Translations under genes and position numbers: made by a program
Part shown: positions 1-7,639 of the stretch, one piece after another
Layout: each line of letters opens with the position of its first letter
Position numbering within the stretch: the first letter of the stretch is position 1
Notes under the pieces: generated by a model
Told to the model about the DNA's origin: nothing
Database searches by the model: none
What the model saw: the letters and a program-made list of their open reading frames with translations, nothing else
Assembly (NCBI GenBank): GCA_016867235.1
Contig: VGJY01000034.1
Span: forward strand, 1-32,744
DNA length: 32,744 nt
Origin: Candidatus Tanganyikabacteria bacterium
Lineage (GTDB): Bacteria > Cyanobacteriota > Sericytochromatia > S15B-MN24 > VGJW01
Reading direction: 5' to 3'

Positions 1-150
1 CAGCGGGCCGGCCGCCGGAGTCGCTGCAGGCCCGCCGGGCGCGGGACCGGGCCCGAGGCTGCCGGTCAGGGGCCCGAGAGCGAGCGCGCAACCCTGGAGG
101 GCGGCGGCGGCGCAGAGTAGCAGGGAGGGAGAAGGGCGGCGTACTGGCAT
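1..150 (-). CDS. Lipoprotein, N-terminal part only (runs off the window)
   Basis: Only the first 50 codons lie in the window; the gene continues past position 1. It opens with MPVRRPSPSLLLCAAAALQG followed by Cys: a short basic stretch, a hydrophobic core and an L-Q-G-C lipobox with the modified cysteine at residue 21. The mature start is rich in Gly, Pro and Ala, as in the linker of many surface lipoproteins. An in-frame stop lies just upstream of the ATG, so this is the first possible start. No clear ribosome binding site is seen. The function cannot be told from this fragment. It points the same way as the subtilase gene upstream of it (316-1491) and may be cotranscribed with it. Confidence 0.6.
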   Translation of the reverse strand, partial: MPVRRPSPSLLLCAAAALQGCALALGPLTGSLGPGPAPGGPAATPAAGPL

Positions 151-247
151 GATGCGTCCAGCCTAGGCGCCGGGGATCAAGGCAAGATTGACCCTCCGCT
201 TCCCGGGTTTGTAGCAACCCCTGCTAGCCACGCCTGCTTTCCCCCCT

Positions 248-300
248 GGTGGGGCAGGCCTCCGCGCCTGGCGGGTGGGGCCACCCACCGTGCCGGCCTG
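248..300. repeat. Degenerate GC-rich palindromic elements
   Basis: Two imperfect hairpins lie side by side here, AGGC-CTCCGC-GCCT and GGGTGG-GGCC-ACCCACC. Each resembles the GGGCCGGC/GCCGGCCC element found elsewhere in the window (20056, 27042, 30337, 32473), but the arms are mutated. They sit just after the stop codon of the minus-strand subtilase and could act as its transcription terminator, although no T-run follows. The rest of the gap 151-315 shows nothing recognisable. Confidence 0.35.
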
Positions 301-315
301 GATGAGCCAGCCCCG

Positions 316-1491
316 CTAGGGCAGCAGCGTGTAATCCAGGCGGCCGAGGCGGTCGCCGTGCCCGGCAAGCGGTACCGCGGCCCCCTGTACGGCTTTCTCG
401 ACCTGCTCCACCGTCCAGTCGGGATGACGCGCCCAGACGATCGCCGCGGCGGCAGACACGAAGGGGGCGGCCATCGACGTGCCGCTGTCGTTGGCGTAGC
501 GTCCGCCGGGGACGGTCGAGAGGATGTCGTCGCCCGGGGCCGCCAGGCGAACGGTGGCGCCGAGATTCGAGTAGCCCGCCACGCTCGTGCCGTTGCCGGC
601 GAGGGCCGCCACGGCCAGGACGCCCGGCGTGTTGGCCGGCTGGGTCACGGGCCCGCCGTCGTTGCCGGACGCGCCCACCACGACGGCACCCTGCTGCCTG
701 GCGAACGCCACCGCGTCGGTGTACCCCTGGGAAATGGTCCGGTCCTCGGAGTTGAAGGACATGTTGATGACCTTGGCGCCGTTGCGAGCCGCGTAGGAAA
801 TGGCGGCCAGGGCCGCGGCGTCGTTGCCGCCGTCGCGGTCGAGGACCTTGAGCGCCATCATTTTCACATTCCATGTGACCCCCGCGACTCCGAGGGCGTT
901 GTTGCCGGCCGCGCCGATGATGCCGGCCACGTGCGTGCCGTGCCCGTCGCGATCCAGGACGTCGCGCGAAGCGGGCCGCTCCAGCGTGTTGATGCCGAGC
1001 AGGACGCGGCCGGCCAGTTCGGGATGAACGTAGTCGATGCCGCTGTCCAGGACGGCTACGACGACCGCTGACGCATCGTCCTGGCGATCCCAGAGTTGCT
1101 GCGCCCGCAAGCCCGAGCGCGCGCCGTTCACCCACCATTGCCGGTACACGAGCGGATCGTTCGGACTCAGCGACCACGTCTTGGCGCGGTTGGGAGTCGC
1201 CCCCCGCACTCCGGGCAGCCCCTGGATCTGGCGGGCGGCCTCGGGCACCGACAGCGGAGCCGGGACGTCGAGGACCTGGACCTTGCCGATGAGGTCGAAT
1301 TCGTCCACGACGTTGAGGCGTTGCTCCCGGAACTCCAGCGGACGCGGTTCGACCCCCGGTTCGTACAGGACGATGAGTTGCCGGTTGGTGATCTCGGCGC
1401 GGGTAGGCCCCGCGCCCACCGGGGCGAGGAGCCCGCACCCCGAGGCCACCAGGGCAAGCGCCCAGCCGAGGGATCCGTACCGCGTAGCCAT
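316..1491 (-). CDS. Subtilisin-like serine protease (S8), lipoprotein
   Basis: A 391-residue peptidase S8 (subtilase) protein, predicted to be exported and lipid-anchored. The start MATRYGSLGWALALVASGC gives a signal peptide with Cys19 in an A-S-G-C lipobox; an upstream start at 1563 would put 24 charged residues before the signal and is not preferred. The catalytic triad is complete: Asp149 (VAVLDSGID), His184 (DGHGTHVAG) and Ser339 (SGTSMAAP), with oxyanion Asn277 (GASGND). Residues 30-110 form a propeptide-like region containing the phrase ATPN that precedes many subtilase domains. The protein stops right after the catalytic domain, with no C-terminal extra domain, unlike the two paralogs at 7640 and 9335. 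There is no Shine-Dalgarno sequence, but TATCGT lies exactly six bases before the ATG, which suggests a leaderless mRNA. Confidence 0.92.
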   Translation of the reverse strand: MATRYGSLGWALALVASGCGLLAPVGAGPTRAEITNRQLIVLYEPGVEPRPLEFREQRLNVVDEFDLIGKVQVLDVPAPLSVPEAARQIQGLPGVRGATPNRAKTWSLSPNDPLVYRQWWVNGARSGLRAQQLWDRQDDASAVVVAVLDSGIDYVHPELAGRVLLGINTLERPASRDVLDRDGHGTHVAGIIGAAGNNALGVAGVTWNVKMMALKVLDRDGGNDAAALAAISYAARNGAKVINMSFNSEDRTISQGYTDAVAFARQQGAVVVGASGNDGGPVTQPANTPGVLAVAALAGNGTSVAGYSNLGATVRLAAPGDDILSTVPGGRYANDSGTSMAAPFVSAAAAIVWARHPDWTVEQVEKAVQGAAVPLAGHGDRLGRLDYTLLP

Positions 1492-1766
1492 GCGACGACG
1501 ATAGCCAGGAGTCGATCTCCACCGCCTCGCTACCTCCGCCAAACCACCTCGGCCGATTTGCATGAGCGGGTCACTCCCGGGCCAAGCCCGCGGCTCTATT
1601 TAGCCGGCGTTAACTCCGTTTAGGACCCGGCAAATCAGTTAAGGGACCTTCAAATCTCAGGCCGGGTTAAGTTAAAAATCCGCGTCTTTACCTGGTCTTG
1701 GGTACAACCCCCTCGGCAGATAACCCCTGCTTAACGGAAGAGACCCTAAACCGAGGAGGGACCTGG
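1492..1766. promoter_or_regulatory. Divergent intergenic region with clustered GTTAA motifs
   Basis: This gap separates the minus-strand subtilase from the plus-strand glycoside hydrolase and must hold both promoters. It is locally AT-richer than its surroundings and contains repeated GTTAA-like words near 1609, 1638, 1667, 1672 and 1731. No convincing -35/-10 pair can be assigned for the hydrolase. Its ribosome binding site is the strong GAGGAGGGA at about 1753-1761. For the subtilase, TATCGT at 1498-1503 (read on the minus strand) is the best -10 candidate. Confidence 0.35.
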
Positions 1767-3149
1767 ATGTTGCGGAAGACGGCGAGCCTTGTGGCGGCCG
1801 CTGCGTTGCTGGCAGGCTGCGGCGCTCGCGCCCAGATCGCGCCGACCGCGCCGGCTGGCACGGCCCCCGCGGCGTACACCGCGCAGTCGGTCTACACACC
1901 CACCATCGAGGGCGGCCGCCGGCCGTTCATGTGGGGCGTCTCCACCGCCGGGTACCAGTGGGAAGGCGGCAACATCGCCGCGCAATGGTTCCTCTTCGAG
2001 ATGGCCGGCAAGACGCCCGAGCGGGCCGGCAAGGCCGCCAACGGCCTCAATCAGTACGGAGAGGATGCGCAACTCGCCCGCGGCATGGGCCTCAATGCCT
2101 TCCGCACCAGCATCGAGTGGAGCCGCATCGAGCCCGCCAAGGGCCGCATCGATCCTGCCGGCGTGGCGTTCTACCACAAGCTCTTCCAGACCCTGCGGGC
2201 CAACGGCCTGACGCCGGTCGTCACCCTCATGCACTTCAGCTATCCGCAGTGGCTGGAGGACATGGGCGGCTGGGAGAGCGGCCAGAGCGTCGACGAGTTC
2301 GCCCGCTATGCCGAGTTCGTGTCCAAGGAGTACGGCGGCGAGGTCGACTGGTGGCTGACGTTCAACGAACCTACCGTCTACCTGGCCGGTGGCTACCTGG
2401 CCGGCATGATGCCCCCCGGCAAGAAGAACCCCATCGCCGCGATCAAGGCCGCCACGAACTTCATCGCCTCCCACAAGAAGGCGTATGACGCCATCCACCG
2501 CAACGACCCGGTGGCCAACGTCTCGTTCAACAACTACGCCGCGTCGTACGTCATCGGCAACCCGAACGCGGCCGCCCCGCGCACCACCCAGGCGCTCGAC
2601 GTCAACGGCGACTGGATGATGAACGCGATGCGTGGCCCAAGGGCCAACGGCGAAGGCGTCCGGGGCCGCGGCTACCTCGACTATATCGGCGTCGACTACT
2701 ACTGCCGGTGGACCCTCGGGCTCGGCGCCAAGTTCAAGATGGCCTGGGACTGGGAGATCTACCCGGAAGGCATGTACAACACCGTGAAGAACTACCACCG
2801 GTGGTTCGGCCTACCGGTGCTGGTCGCCGAGAACGGCATGGCCACCGAGGACCTCAAGCCCCGCAAGGACGGCTGGACCCGCGAGGCCTACATGGTCGCC
2901 CACGTGAAGCAGATGAAGCGGGCGATGAGCGAAGGCGTCCCGGTGCTCGGTTACATCCACTGGTCGATCACGGACAACTGGGAGTGGGGTTCCTACTCGC
3001 CCCGCTTCGGCCTGTACGTCGTGGACTGCCGCAATCGCGACTTCCGCCGCGTCCCCACCGCCGGCGTCGACCTCTACCGGCAAATAGTCACCAACAACGG
3101 CACGACGCCTGCCCTGGAGGCCAGGTTCCCGGCGCCCACCAGGGGCTAG
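1767..3149 (+). CDS. Glycoside hydrolase family 1 lipoprotein (beta-glucosidase-like)
   Basis: A 460-residue retaining beta-glycosidase of family GH1. The acid/base is Glu201 in TFNEP and the nucleophile is Glu355 in VAENG. Also present are the substrate-binding Gln64 (GYQWEGG), the EWSRIEPAKG strand and the closing NWEWGSYSPRFGLY segment; its Glu406-Trp407 fits a non-phosphorylated sugar rather than a 6-phospho-sugar. The start MLRKTASLVAAAALLAGC has a clear lipobox (Cys18) and lies six bases after a strong ribosome binding site, so the enzyme is predicted to be exported and anchored, which is unusual for a family that is mostly cytoplasmic in bacteria. Asp310 stands where most members have Asn (GVDYY instead of GVNYY). 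The sugar specificity cannot be read from sequence. It is a single gene with no transporter beside it. Confidence 0.93.
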   Translation: MLRKTASLVAAAALLAGCGARAQIAPTAPAGTAPAAYTAQSVYTPTIEGGRRPFMWGVSTAGYQWEGGNIAAQWFLFEMAGKTPERAGKAANGLNQYGEDAQLARGMGLNAFRTSIEWSRIEPAKGRIDPAGVAFYHKLFQTLRANGLTPVVTLMHFSYPQWLEDMGGWESGQSVDEFARYAEFVSKEYGGEVDWWLTFNEPTVYLAGGYLAGMMPPGKKNPIAAIKAATNFIASHKKAYDAIHRNDPVANVSFNNYAASYVIGNPNAAAPRTTQALDVNGDWMMNAMRGPRANGEGVRGRGYLDYIGVDYYCRWTLGLGAKFKMAWDWEIYPEGMYNTVKNYHRWFGLPVLVAENGMATEDLKPRKDGWTREAYMVAHVKQMKRAMSEGVPVLGYIHWSITDNWEWGSYSPRFGLYVVDCRNRDFRRVPTAGVDLYRQIVTNNGTTPALEARFPAPTRG

Positions 3150-3193
3150 CAAGTTTCCCAACCCAATCCCCCACCGCAACTCCACCAAACCAG

Positions 3194-3225
3194 GCGTGCT
3201 GCCCGGCAAGTTCCGGGCGGCACGC
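3194..3225. other. Strong hairpin between the GH1 gene and gcvT
   Basis: GCGTGCTGCCCGG and CCGGGCGGCACGC can form a 13-bp stem with one G-T pair around the loop CAAGTT. No T-run follows, so it is not a typical intrinsic terminator. The right arm overlaps the place where the -35 box of the gcvT promoter should be, so it may be an operator, a terminator of the upstream gene, or both. Confidence 0.5.
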
Positions 3226-3236
3226 TGCATGACCGG

Positions 3237-3242
3237 TATAAT
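3237..3242 (+). promoter_or_regulatory. Consensus -10 box (TATAAT) for the gcv operon
   Basis: A perfect TATAAT ends 29 bases before the gcvT start. No good -35 hexamer sits 17 bases upstream; that region is the GC-rich arm of the hairpin at 3194-3225. Transcription from here would give a leader of only about 20 bases, which leaves no room for a glycine riboswitch. Confidence 0.55.
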
Positions 3243-3271
3243 GGGGCGTTTCTGATGTTTTGGAGACCCCC

Positions 3272-4357
3272 ATGGCAGACACGGCCACCTCGCGGACGCC
3301 CCTTCACGCGCGGCACGTCGCGCTCGGCGCTCGCCTCGTGCCCTTCGCGGGCTACGAGCTGCCGGTGCAATACGCCTCCATCGTGGCCGAGCACCAGGCC
3401 GTGCGCCAGGCGGCGGGCCTGTTCGACGTGTCGCACATGGGCGAGTTCCTGGTGTCGGGGCCCGGGGCAGCTGCGTTCCTGGCCCGGGCGGTGCCGGGCG
3501 ACGTCCTCGGGATGGACGTGGGCAAGGCGATCTACACCCAGTTCTGCAACGCCGCGGGCGGCGTCGTGGACGACCTGCTGATCTATCGGCTCGCCGATCA
3601 CTACCTCCTGGTCGTCAACGCCTCCAACATCGCCAAGGACTGGGAGCACCTCCAGTCGCTGTCCCCGCCGGCCGACGCCACGCTGATCGACGCGTCGGAG
3701 AAGACGGCCCTTCTGGCGCTGCAGGGCCCTCGCGCCGCGGCGCTGCTGCAACCGCTGGCGGACATGGATCTGTCGGCCCTCAAGGCCTTCCGGCTCGCCC
3801 AGGGCCAGGTGGCAGGGCGCGACGCCATCGTGGCCCGCACGGGCTACACGGGCGAGGACGGCTTCGAGATCGTCCTGTCCGGCGACGACGCCGGTGCGGT
3901 GTGGGATGCCCTGGTCGCGGCAGGCGCCACGCCATGCGGCCTCGGGGCGCGCGACACCTTGCGGCTGGAAGCCGGCCTGCCGCTCTACGGCCACGAGTGG
4001 GACGACGCCACCTCGCCGGTCGCGGCGGGCTTCGGCTGGACGATCAAGAGCGGCGCCGAGTACCTGGGAAAGGCGGCGCTCGCCAGACAGATTCGCGACG
4101 GCACGCCCCTGAAGCTGGTCGGACTCCGGCTCCTGGGCAAGGCCCCGGCCCGGGAAGGCTACGAGGTGCTGCGGGACGCGCACGTCATCGGCCGCGTCGC
4201 CTCGGGCGCCCCGTCGCCCACCCTGGGCCATCCCATCGCCACCGCTTTCGTGCCGGCCGACGTCGCCGTCGGCGACAGGCTGACCGTACGCATCCGGACG
4301 ATCGAAGCGCCCGCCGAGGTCGTCAAATTGCCTTTCTATCGGAGATCACGCAGTTGA
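3272..4357 (+). CDS. gcvT: Aminomethyltransferase, glycine cleavage system T protein
   Basis: GcvT (361 residues) takes the aminomethyl group from the lipoyl arm of GcvH, passes the one-carbon unit to tetrahydrofolate and releases ammonia. Visible family marks are [10 protein letters not shown] near residues 25-34, FDVSHMGE (51-58), the catalytic-region [10 protein letters not shown] with Asp101, ALQGPRA, and [11 protein letters not shown]. The C-terminal barrel includes [10 protein letters not shown]. The ATG at 3272 follows TGGAG at a good distance; an in-frame TTG twelve bases earlier would start inside that site and is rejected. It is the first gene of a tight four-gene operon. Its stop codon overlaps the TTG start of gcvH in the four bases TTGA (4354-4357), which implies coupled translation. 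Confidence 0.97.
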   Translation: MADTATSRTPLHARHVALGARLVPFAGYELPVQYASIVAEHQAVRQAAGLFDVSHMGEFLVSGPGAAAFLARAVPGDVLGMDVGKAIYTQFCNAAGGVVDDLLIYRLADHYLLVVNASNIAKDWEHLQSLSPPADATLIDASEKTALLALQGPRAAALLQPLADMDLSALKAFRLAQGQVAGRDAIVARTGYTGEDGFEIVLSGDDAGAVWDALVAAGATPCGLGARDTLRLEAGLPLYGHEWDDATSPVAAGFGWTIKSGAEYLGKAALARQIRDGTPLKLVGLRLLGKAPAREGYEVLRDAHVIGRVASGAPSPTLGHPIATAFVPADVAVGDRLTVRIRTIEAPAEVVKLPFYRRSRS

Positions 4358-4710
4358 AATTCAGCAAGTCTCACGAATACCTTGCGGACGACGGCACCGT
4401 CGGCATCAGCCGGTACGCGGCGGAGCAACTGGGCGACGTCGTGTACGTCGAGTTGCCCGAGCCGGGCAGGACCTTCGCGCAGGGCGAGGAGTTCGGCGTC
4501 GTCGAGTCGGTCAAGGCCGTCTCGAGCCTCTACGCCCCGGTGGCCGGGACGGTCGTCGCCTCAAACGCGGAATTGCAGGAGCACCCCGAGTACGTCAACC
4601 AGGATCCCTACGGCAAGGGGTGGCTGCTGAAGTTCGAGATCGCCGATCCCGCCCAGGTGTCCGCCCTGCTCGACGAAGCGACTTACCAGTCCGAGGTTGC
4701 CACCCACTGA
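4354..4710 (+). CDS. gcvH: Glycine cleavage system H protein (lipoyl carrier)
   Basis: GcvH (118 residues) carries the aminomethyl intermediate between the P, T and L proteins on a lipoyl group. The lipoylated residue is Lys54 in ESVKAVSS, inside the biotinyl/lipoyl fold FGVVESVKAVSSLYAPVAG. The C-terminal YGKGWLLK is also typical. Translation starts at TTG 4354, nine bases after GGAG (4341-4344), overlapping the gcvT stop; no ATG or GTG is available early enough to keep the conserved N-terminus (KFSKSHEYL). The 3' end overlaps gcvPA by one base (TGATG). The gene at 11802 probably encodes the enzyme that loads octanoate onto this lysine. Confidence 0.97.
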   Translation: MKFSKSHEYLADDGTVGISRYAAEQLGDVVYVELPEPGRTFAQGEEFGVVESVKAVSSLYAPVAGTVVASNAELQEHPEYVNQDPYGKGWLLKFEIADPAQVSALLDEATYQSEVATH

Positions 4711-6071
4711 TGCCTTTCAATTACCTGCCCCTCACCGATCCCCAGCGCCGCGAGATGCTGGGCGCCATCGGCGCCGGATCCATGGAGGATCTGCTGATCA
4801 CCATCCCGCGGGAATTGCGGGCCGGGAAACTGGACGTACCCTCCGGCCGCTCGGAGTGGGAGGTGCAACAGCATCTGGCCGGGCTGGCCGCCCGCAACCG
4901 GCCGCTGTCGCAGCAGCGCAGCTTCCTGGGCGCGGGCGTCTCGCTCCGCTACCGGCCGGCGGCGGTCGATCACGTGGCGTCGCGGTCGGAGTTCTTCACG
5001 GCCTACACCCCTTACCAGCCCGAAATCAGCCAGGGTACGCTGCAGGCGATCTTCGAGTTCCAGACCCTGGTCTGCGAGCTCACGGGCATGGATGTCTCCA
5101 ACGCCTCGATGTACGACGGCTCCACCGCGACGGGCGAGGCGGCGCTCATGTGCGTGCGAGCCACCCGGCGCCGCAAGGTCCTGGTTTCCGGCACGCTCCA
5201 CCCGGAGTACGCCCAGGTCGTGCGCACCTACGCCTGGGGGCCGGGGATCGAGATAGTCACCGTGCCGCAGCGCGACGGCGGCATCGACCTGGCGGCGCTG
5301 GACGCCCTGCTCACCGGGGATGTCGCCGGCCTGATCGTGCAGGTGCCCAGCGCCTTCGGCGGCCTCGAACCGGTGGACGAGGTAGCCACCCGGGTCAAGG
5401 CGGCCGGCGCCCTCCTGGCGGTCGTGGCCGATCCGATCTCGCTCGGGCTGCTCGAGGCGCCCGGACGGTACGGGGCCGACATCTGCGTCGGGGACGGGCA
5501 GGCTCTCGGCAATGCCATGTCGTTCGGCGGGCCGCATGTGGGCTTCATGGCCTGCAAGGAACCCCTGCTCCGGCAGCTTCCGGGCCGCATCTGCGGGCAG
5601 ACGGCCGATAGCCGGGGCAACACCTGCTACACCCTGACGCTCCAGACGCGCGAGCAGCACATCCGCCGGGAGAAAGCCGCCTCCAACATCTGCACCAACC
5701 AGGCCCTCAACGCCCTGTTCGCCACGCTGTACCTCGGCCTGGTCGGGAAGGAGGGCCTGCGGGAAGTCGCCAACGTCTCGCTGCAACGGGCTCACTTCCT
5801 GGCCGAGCGTATCTCGCAGGTCCCGGGATTCGCCCCCGCATTCGGCATCGCGTTCTTCAACGAGTTCGTCGTGAAGACCGAACGTCCGGCCGAAGAGATC
5901 GTGCGCGCCCTGGAAGCCAGGGGCATCGTCGCGGGCTTCCCGCTATCGCGCTGGTTCCCCGATCTCGCGCACCACCTCCTGGTCTCGGTCACCGAGGCCA
6001 ACAGCCCCGACGACCTCGACGCGTACGTCGAGGCCCTTCGTAGCAACCACCTGGCGAAGGTGGCGGTCTAG
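4710..6071 (+). CDS. gcvPA: Glycine dehydrogenase (decarboxylating) subunit 1
   Basis: This is the N-terminal half of the split P protein (453 residues). With GcvPB it decarboxylates glycine and passes the aminomethyl group to the lipoyl arm of GcvH. Recognisable segments are MPFNYLPLTDPQRREMLGAIG, the YTPYQPEISQGTLQAIFEFQ region, DVSNASMYDGSTA and GNAMSFGGPHVGFMA, all characteristic of the PA subunit. The cofactor-binding lysine is not in this subunit but in GcvPB. ATG 4710 overlaps the gcvH stop by one base. Its length equals that of PA subunits in Firmicutes and Thermotoga, and there is no sign of fusion with the next gene. Confidence 0.97.
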   Translation: MPFNYLPLTDPQRREMLGAIGAGSMEDLLITIPRELRAGKLDVPSGRSEWEVQQHLAGLAARNRPLSQQRSFLGAGVSLRYRPAAVDHVASRSEFFTAYTPYQPEISQGTLQAIFEFQTLVCELTGMDVSNASMYDGSTATGEAALMCVRATRRRKVLVSGTLHPEYAQVVRTYAWGPGIEIVTVPQRDGGIDLAALDALLTGDVAGLIVQVPSAFGGLEPVDEVATRVKAAGALLAVVADPISLGLLEAPGRYGADICVGDGQALGNAMSFGGPHVGFMACKEPLLRQLPGRICGQTADSRGNTCYTLTLQTREQHIRREKAASNICTNQALNALFATLYLGLVGKEGLREVANVSLQRAHFLAERISQVPGFAPAFGIAFFNEFVVKTERPAEEIVRALEARGIVAGFPLSRWFPDLAHHLLVSVTEANSPDDLDAYVEALRSNHLAKVAV

Positions 6072-6083
6072 CAGGACATGCCT

Positions 6084-7535
6084 ATGGAAACGCTGATCTT
6101 CGACAAGTCGATCTCCGGCCGGCGCGGCGTCACATTGCCCGCGGCCGGCGTCCCCGAGCGGCCGATCGAGTCGCTCGTGCCCGCGGCCCTTGTTCGCAAG
6201 GAGCCGCCAGGGCTGCCCGAGCAGTCCGAACTCGAGGTGGTGCGCCACTACACCCGGCTCAGCCAGCTCAATCACAGCATCGACACGGGCTTCTACCCGC
6301 TCGGCTCTTGCACCATGAAGTACAACCCCAAGGTCAACGAGCAGGCCGCCCGGCTCGACGGCTTCGCCAACCTTCACCCCTACCAGTCGCCCGACCAGTC
6401 GCAGGGAGCGCTGCAACTGATGTACGAGCTCCAGCAATGGCTGGCGGCCATCACCGGGATGGAGCGCGTGAGCCTCCAGCCGGCGGCCGGGGCGCATGGC
6501 GAGCTCACCGGCATCCTGATGATCAAGGCCTATCACGAGAGCCGCGGCCAGAACCGCCGCAAGGTCCTGGTGCCCGACTCGGCCCACGGCACCAATCCCG
6601 CCACCGCGGCGCTGGCCGGCTTCGACGTCGTCACGGTCAAGTCCGACGAGCGCGGCCTCGTATCGGTGGAGAATTTGCGGGAGCATCTCGACGACCAGGT
6701 GGCGGCCCTGATGCTCACCAATCCCAACACGCTCGGGCTATTCGAGGAGGAAATACTCTCCATCCAGCAACTGGTCCACGATTGCGGCGGCCTGCTGTAC
6801 TACGACGGCGCCAATCTCAACGCGATCCTGGGCACGGTGCGCCCCGGGGACATGGGCTTCGACGTCGTGCACATCAATTTGCACAAGACCTTCTCCACGC
6901 CGCACGGCGGCGGCGGTCCCGGCGCCGGGCCGGTCGCGGTGGGCCCGGCCCTCGTGCCGTTCTTGCCCGTACCGGCGATCGAGGTGGACGAGCAGGGCCG
7001 CTACTTCCTCGATGCGGACCGGCCGCGCAGCATCGGCCGGGTCAAGGCGTTCTTCGGCAACTTCGGCATGTTCGTGCGGGCCTATGCCTTCATCCTGGCC
7101 CACGGGGCCGAAGGCCTGGTGCAGGTCAGCCGCGACGCGGTGCTGGGCGCCAATTACCTCAAGGCCCGCCTCCAGGATGCGTTCGACGTGCCGTACGGGC
7201 AGCCCTGCATGCACGAATTCGTGCTCTCGGGCAGCCGGCAGAAAGCCAGGGGCGTCTCGACCCTCGCGATGGCCAAGCGCCTGATCGACTTCGGCATCCA
7301 CCCGCCCACCATGTACTTCCCCCTGGTGGTCCCGGAAGCGATGATGATCGAACCGACCGAGACCGAAGGCAAGGAAACCCTGGATCGCTTCGTCGCGGCC
7401 ATGCGCCAGATCGCCAGCGAGGTCGAGAGCGATCCGGACCTGGTCAACGGCGCCCCGCACTCGGCCCCCATCGGCCGCGTCGACGAGGTCACCGCCGCCC
7501 GCAGGCCCATCCTGCGCTGGCAACCGCCCAGGTAG
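6084..7535 (+). CDS. gcvPB: Glycine dehydrogenase (decarboxylating) subunit 2
   Basis: The catalytic half of the split P protein, 483 residues from this start. Pyridoxal phosphate should bind Lys268 in [51 protein letters not shown] and YYDGANLNA are diagnostic of the family. There are two neighbouring ATG codons: the one at 6084 lies seven bases after AGGA (6073-6076) and is preferred, while 6078 would leave only one base of spacing and adds just Met-Pro. The gap from gcvPA is 12 bases. It is the last gene of the operon. No lpdA (L protein) is in the window, so the dihydrolipoyl dehydrogenase must be encoded elsewhere. Confidence 0.97.
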   Translation: METLIFDKSISGRRGVTLPAAGVPERPIESLVPAALVRKEPPGLPEQSELEVVRHYTRLSQLNHSIDTGFYPLGSCTMKYNPKVNEQAARLDGFANLHPYQSPDQSQGALQLMYELQQWLAAITGMERVSLQPAAGAHGELTGILMIKAYHESRGQNRRKVLVPDSAHGTNPATAALAGFDVVTVKSDERGLVSVENLREHLDDQVAALMLTNPNTLGLFEEEILSIQQLVHDCGGLLYYDGANLNAILGTVRPGDMGFDVVHINLHKTFSTPHGGGGPGAGPVAVGPALVPFLPVPAIEVDEQGRYFLDADRPRSIGRVKAFFGNFGMFVRAYAFILAHGAEGLVQVSRDAVLGANYLKARLQDAFDVPYGQPCMHEFVLSGSRQKARGVSTLAMAKRLIDFGIHPPTMYFPLVVPEAMMIEPTETEGKETLDRFVAAMRQIASEVESDPDLVNGAPHSAPIGRVDEVTAARRPILRWQPPR

Positions 7536-7597
7536 CCTCCCCGGCAAGCCCGGCAAAATAACACCTTCCGCACGGTCAGCCGCGCCGCGCCCCGGCC

Positions 7598-7611
7598 TAT
7601 AAGGTTAACGG
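7598..7611 (+). promoter_or_regulatory. Candidate -10 and TTAA motif before subtilase 2
   Basis: TATAAG at 7598-7603 is the best -10 candidate for the gene starting at 7640, which has its ribosome binding site at 7628-7631 (GAGG). It runs directly into GGTTAACGG, a TTAA-centred word that also appears in varied form before the GH1 gene, subtilase 3 and the last lipoprotein. No good -35 is visible. Confidence 0.3.
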
Positions 7612-7639
7612 TGGGTTGTATTTTGTTGAGGCTTTCTTA

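Noticed and set aside
3150-3271. Glycine riboswitch before gcvT
   Set aside because: The gap is 122 bases, the TATAAT leaves about 20 bases of leader, and none of the conserved glycine-riboswitch segments is visible; only one GC-rich hairpin is present.
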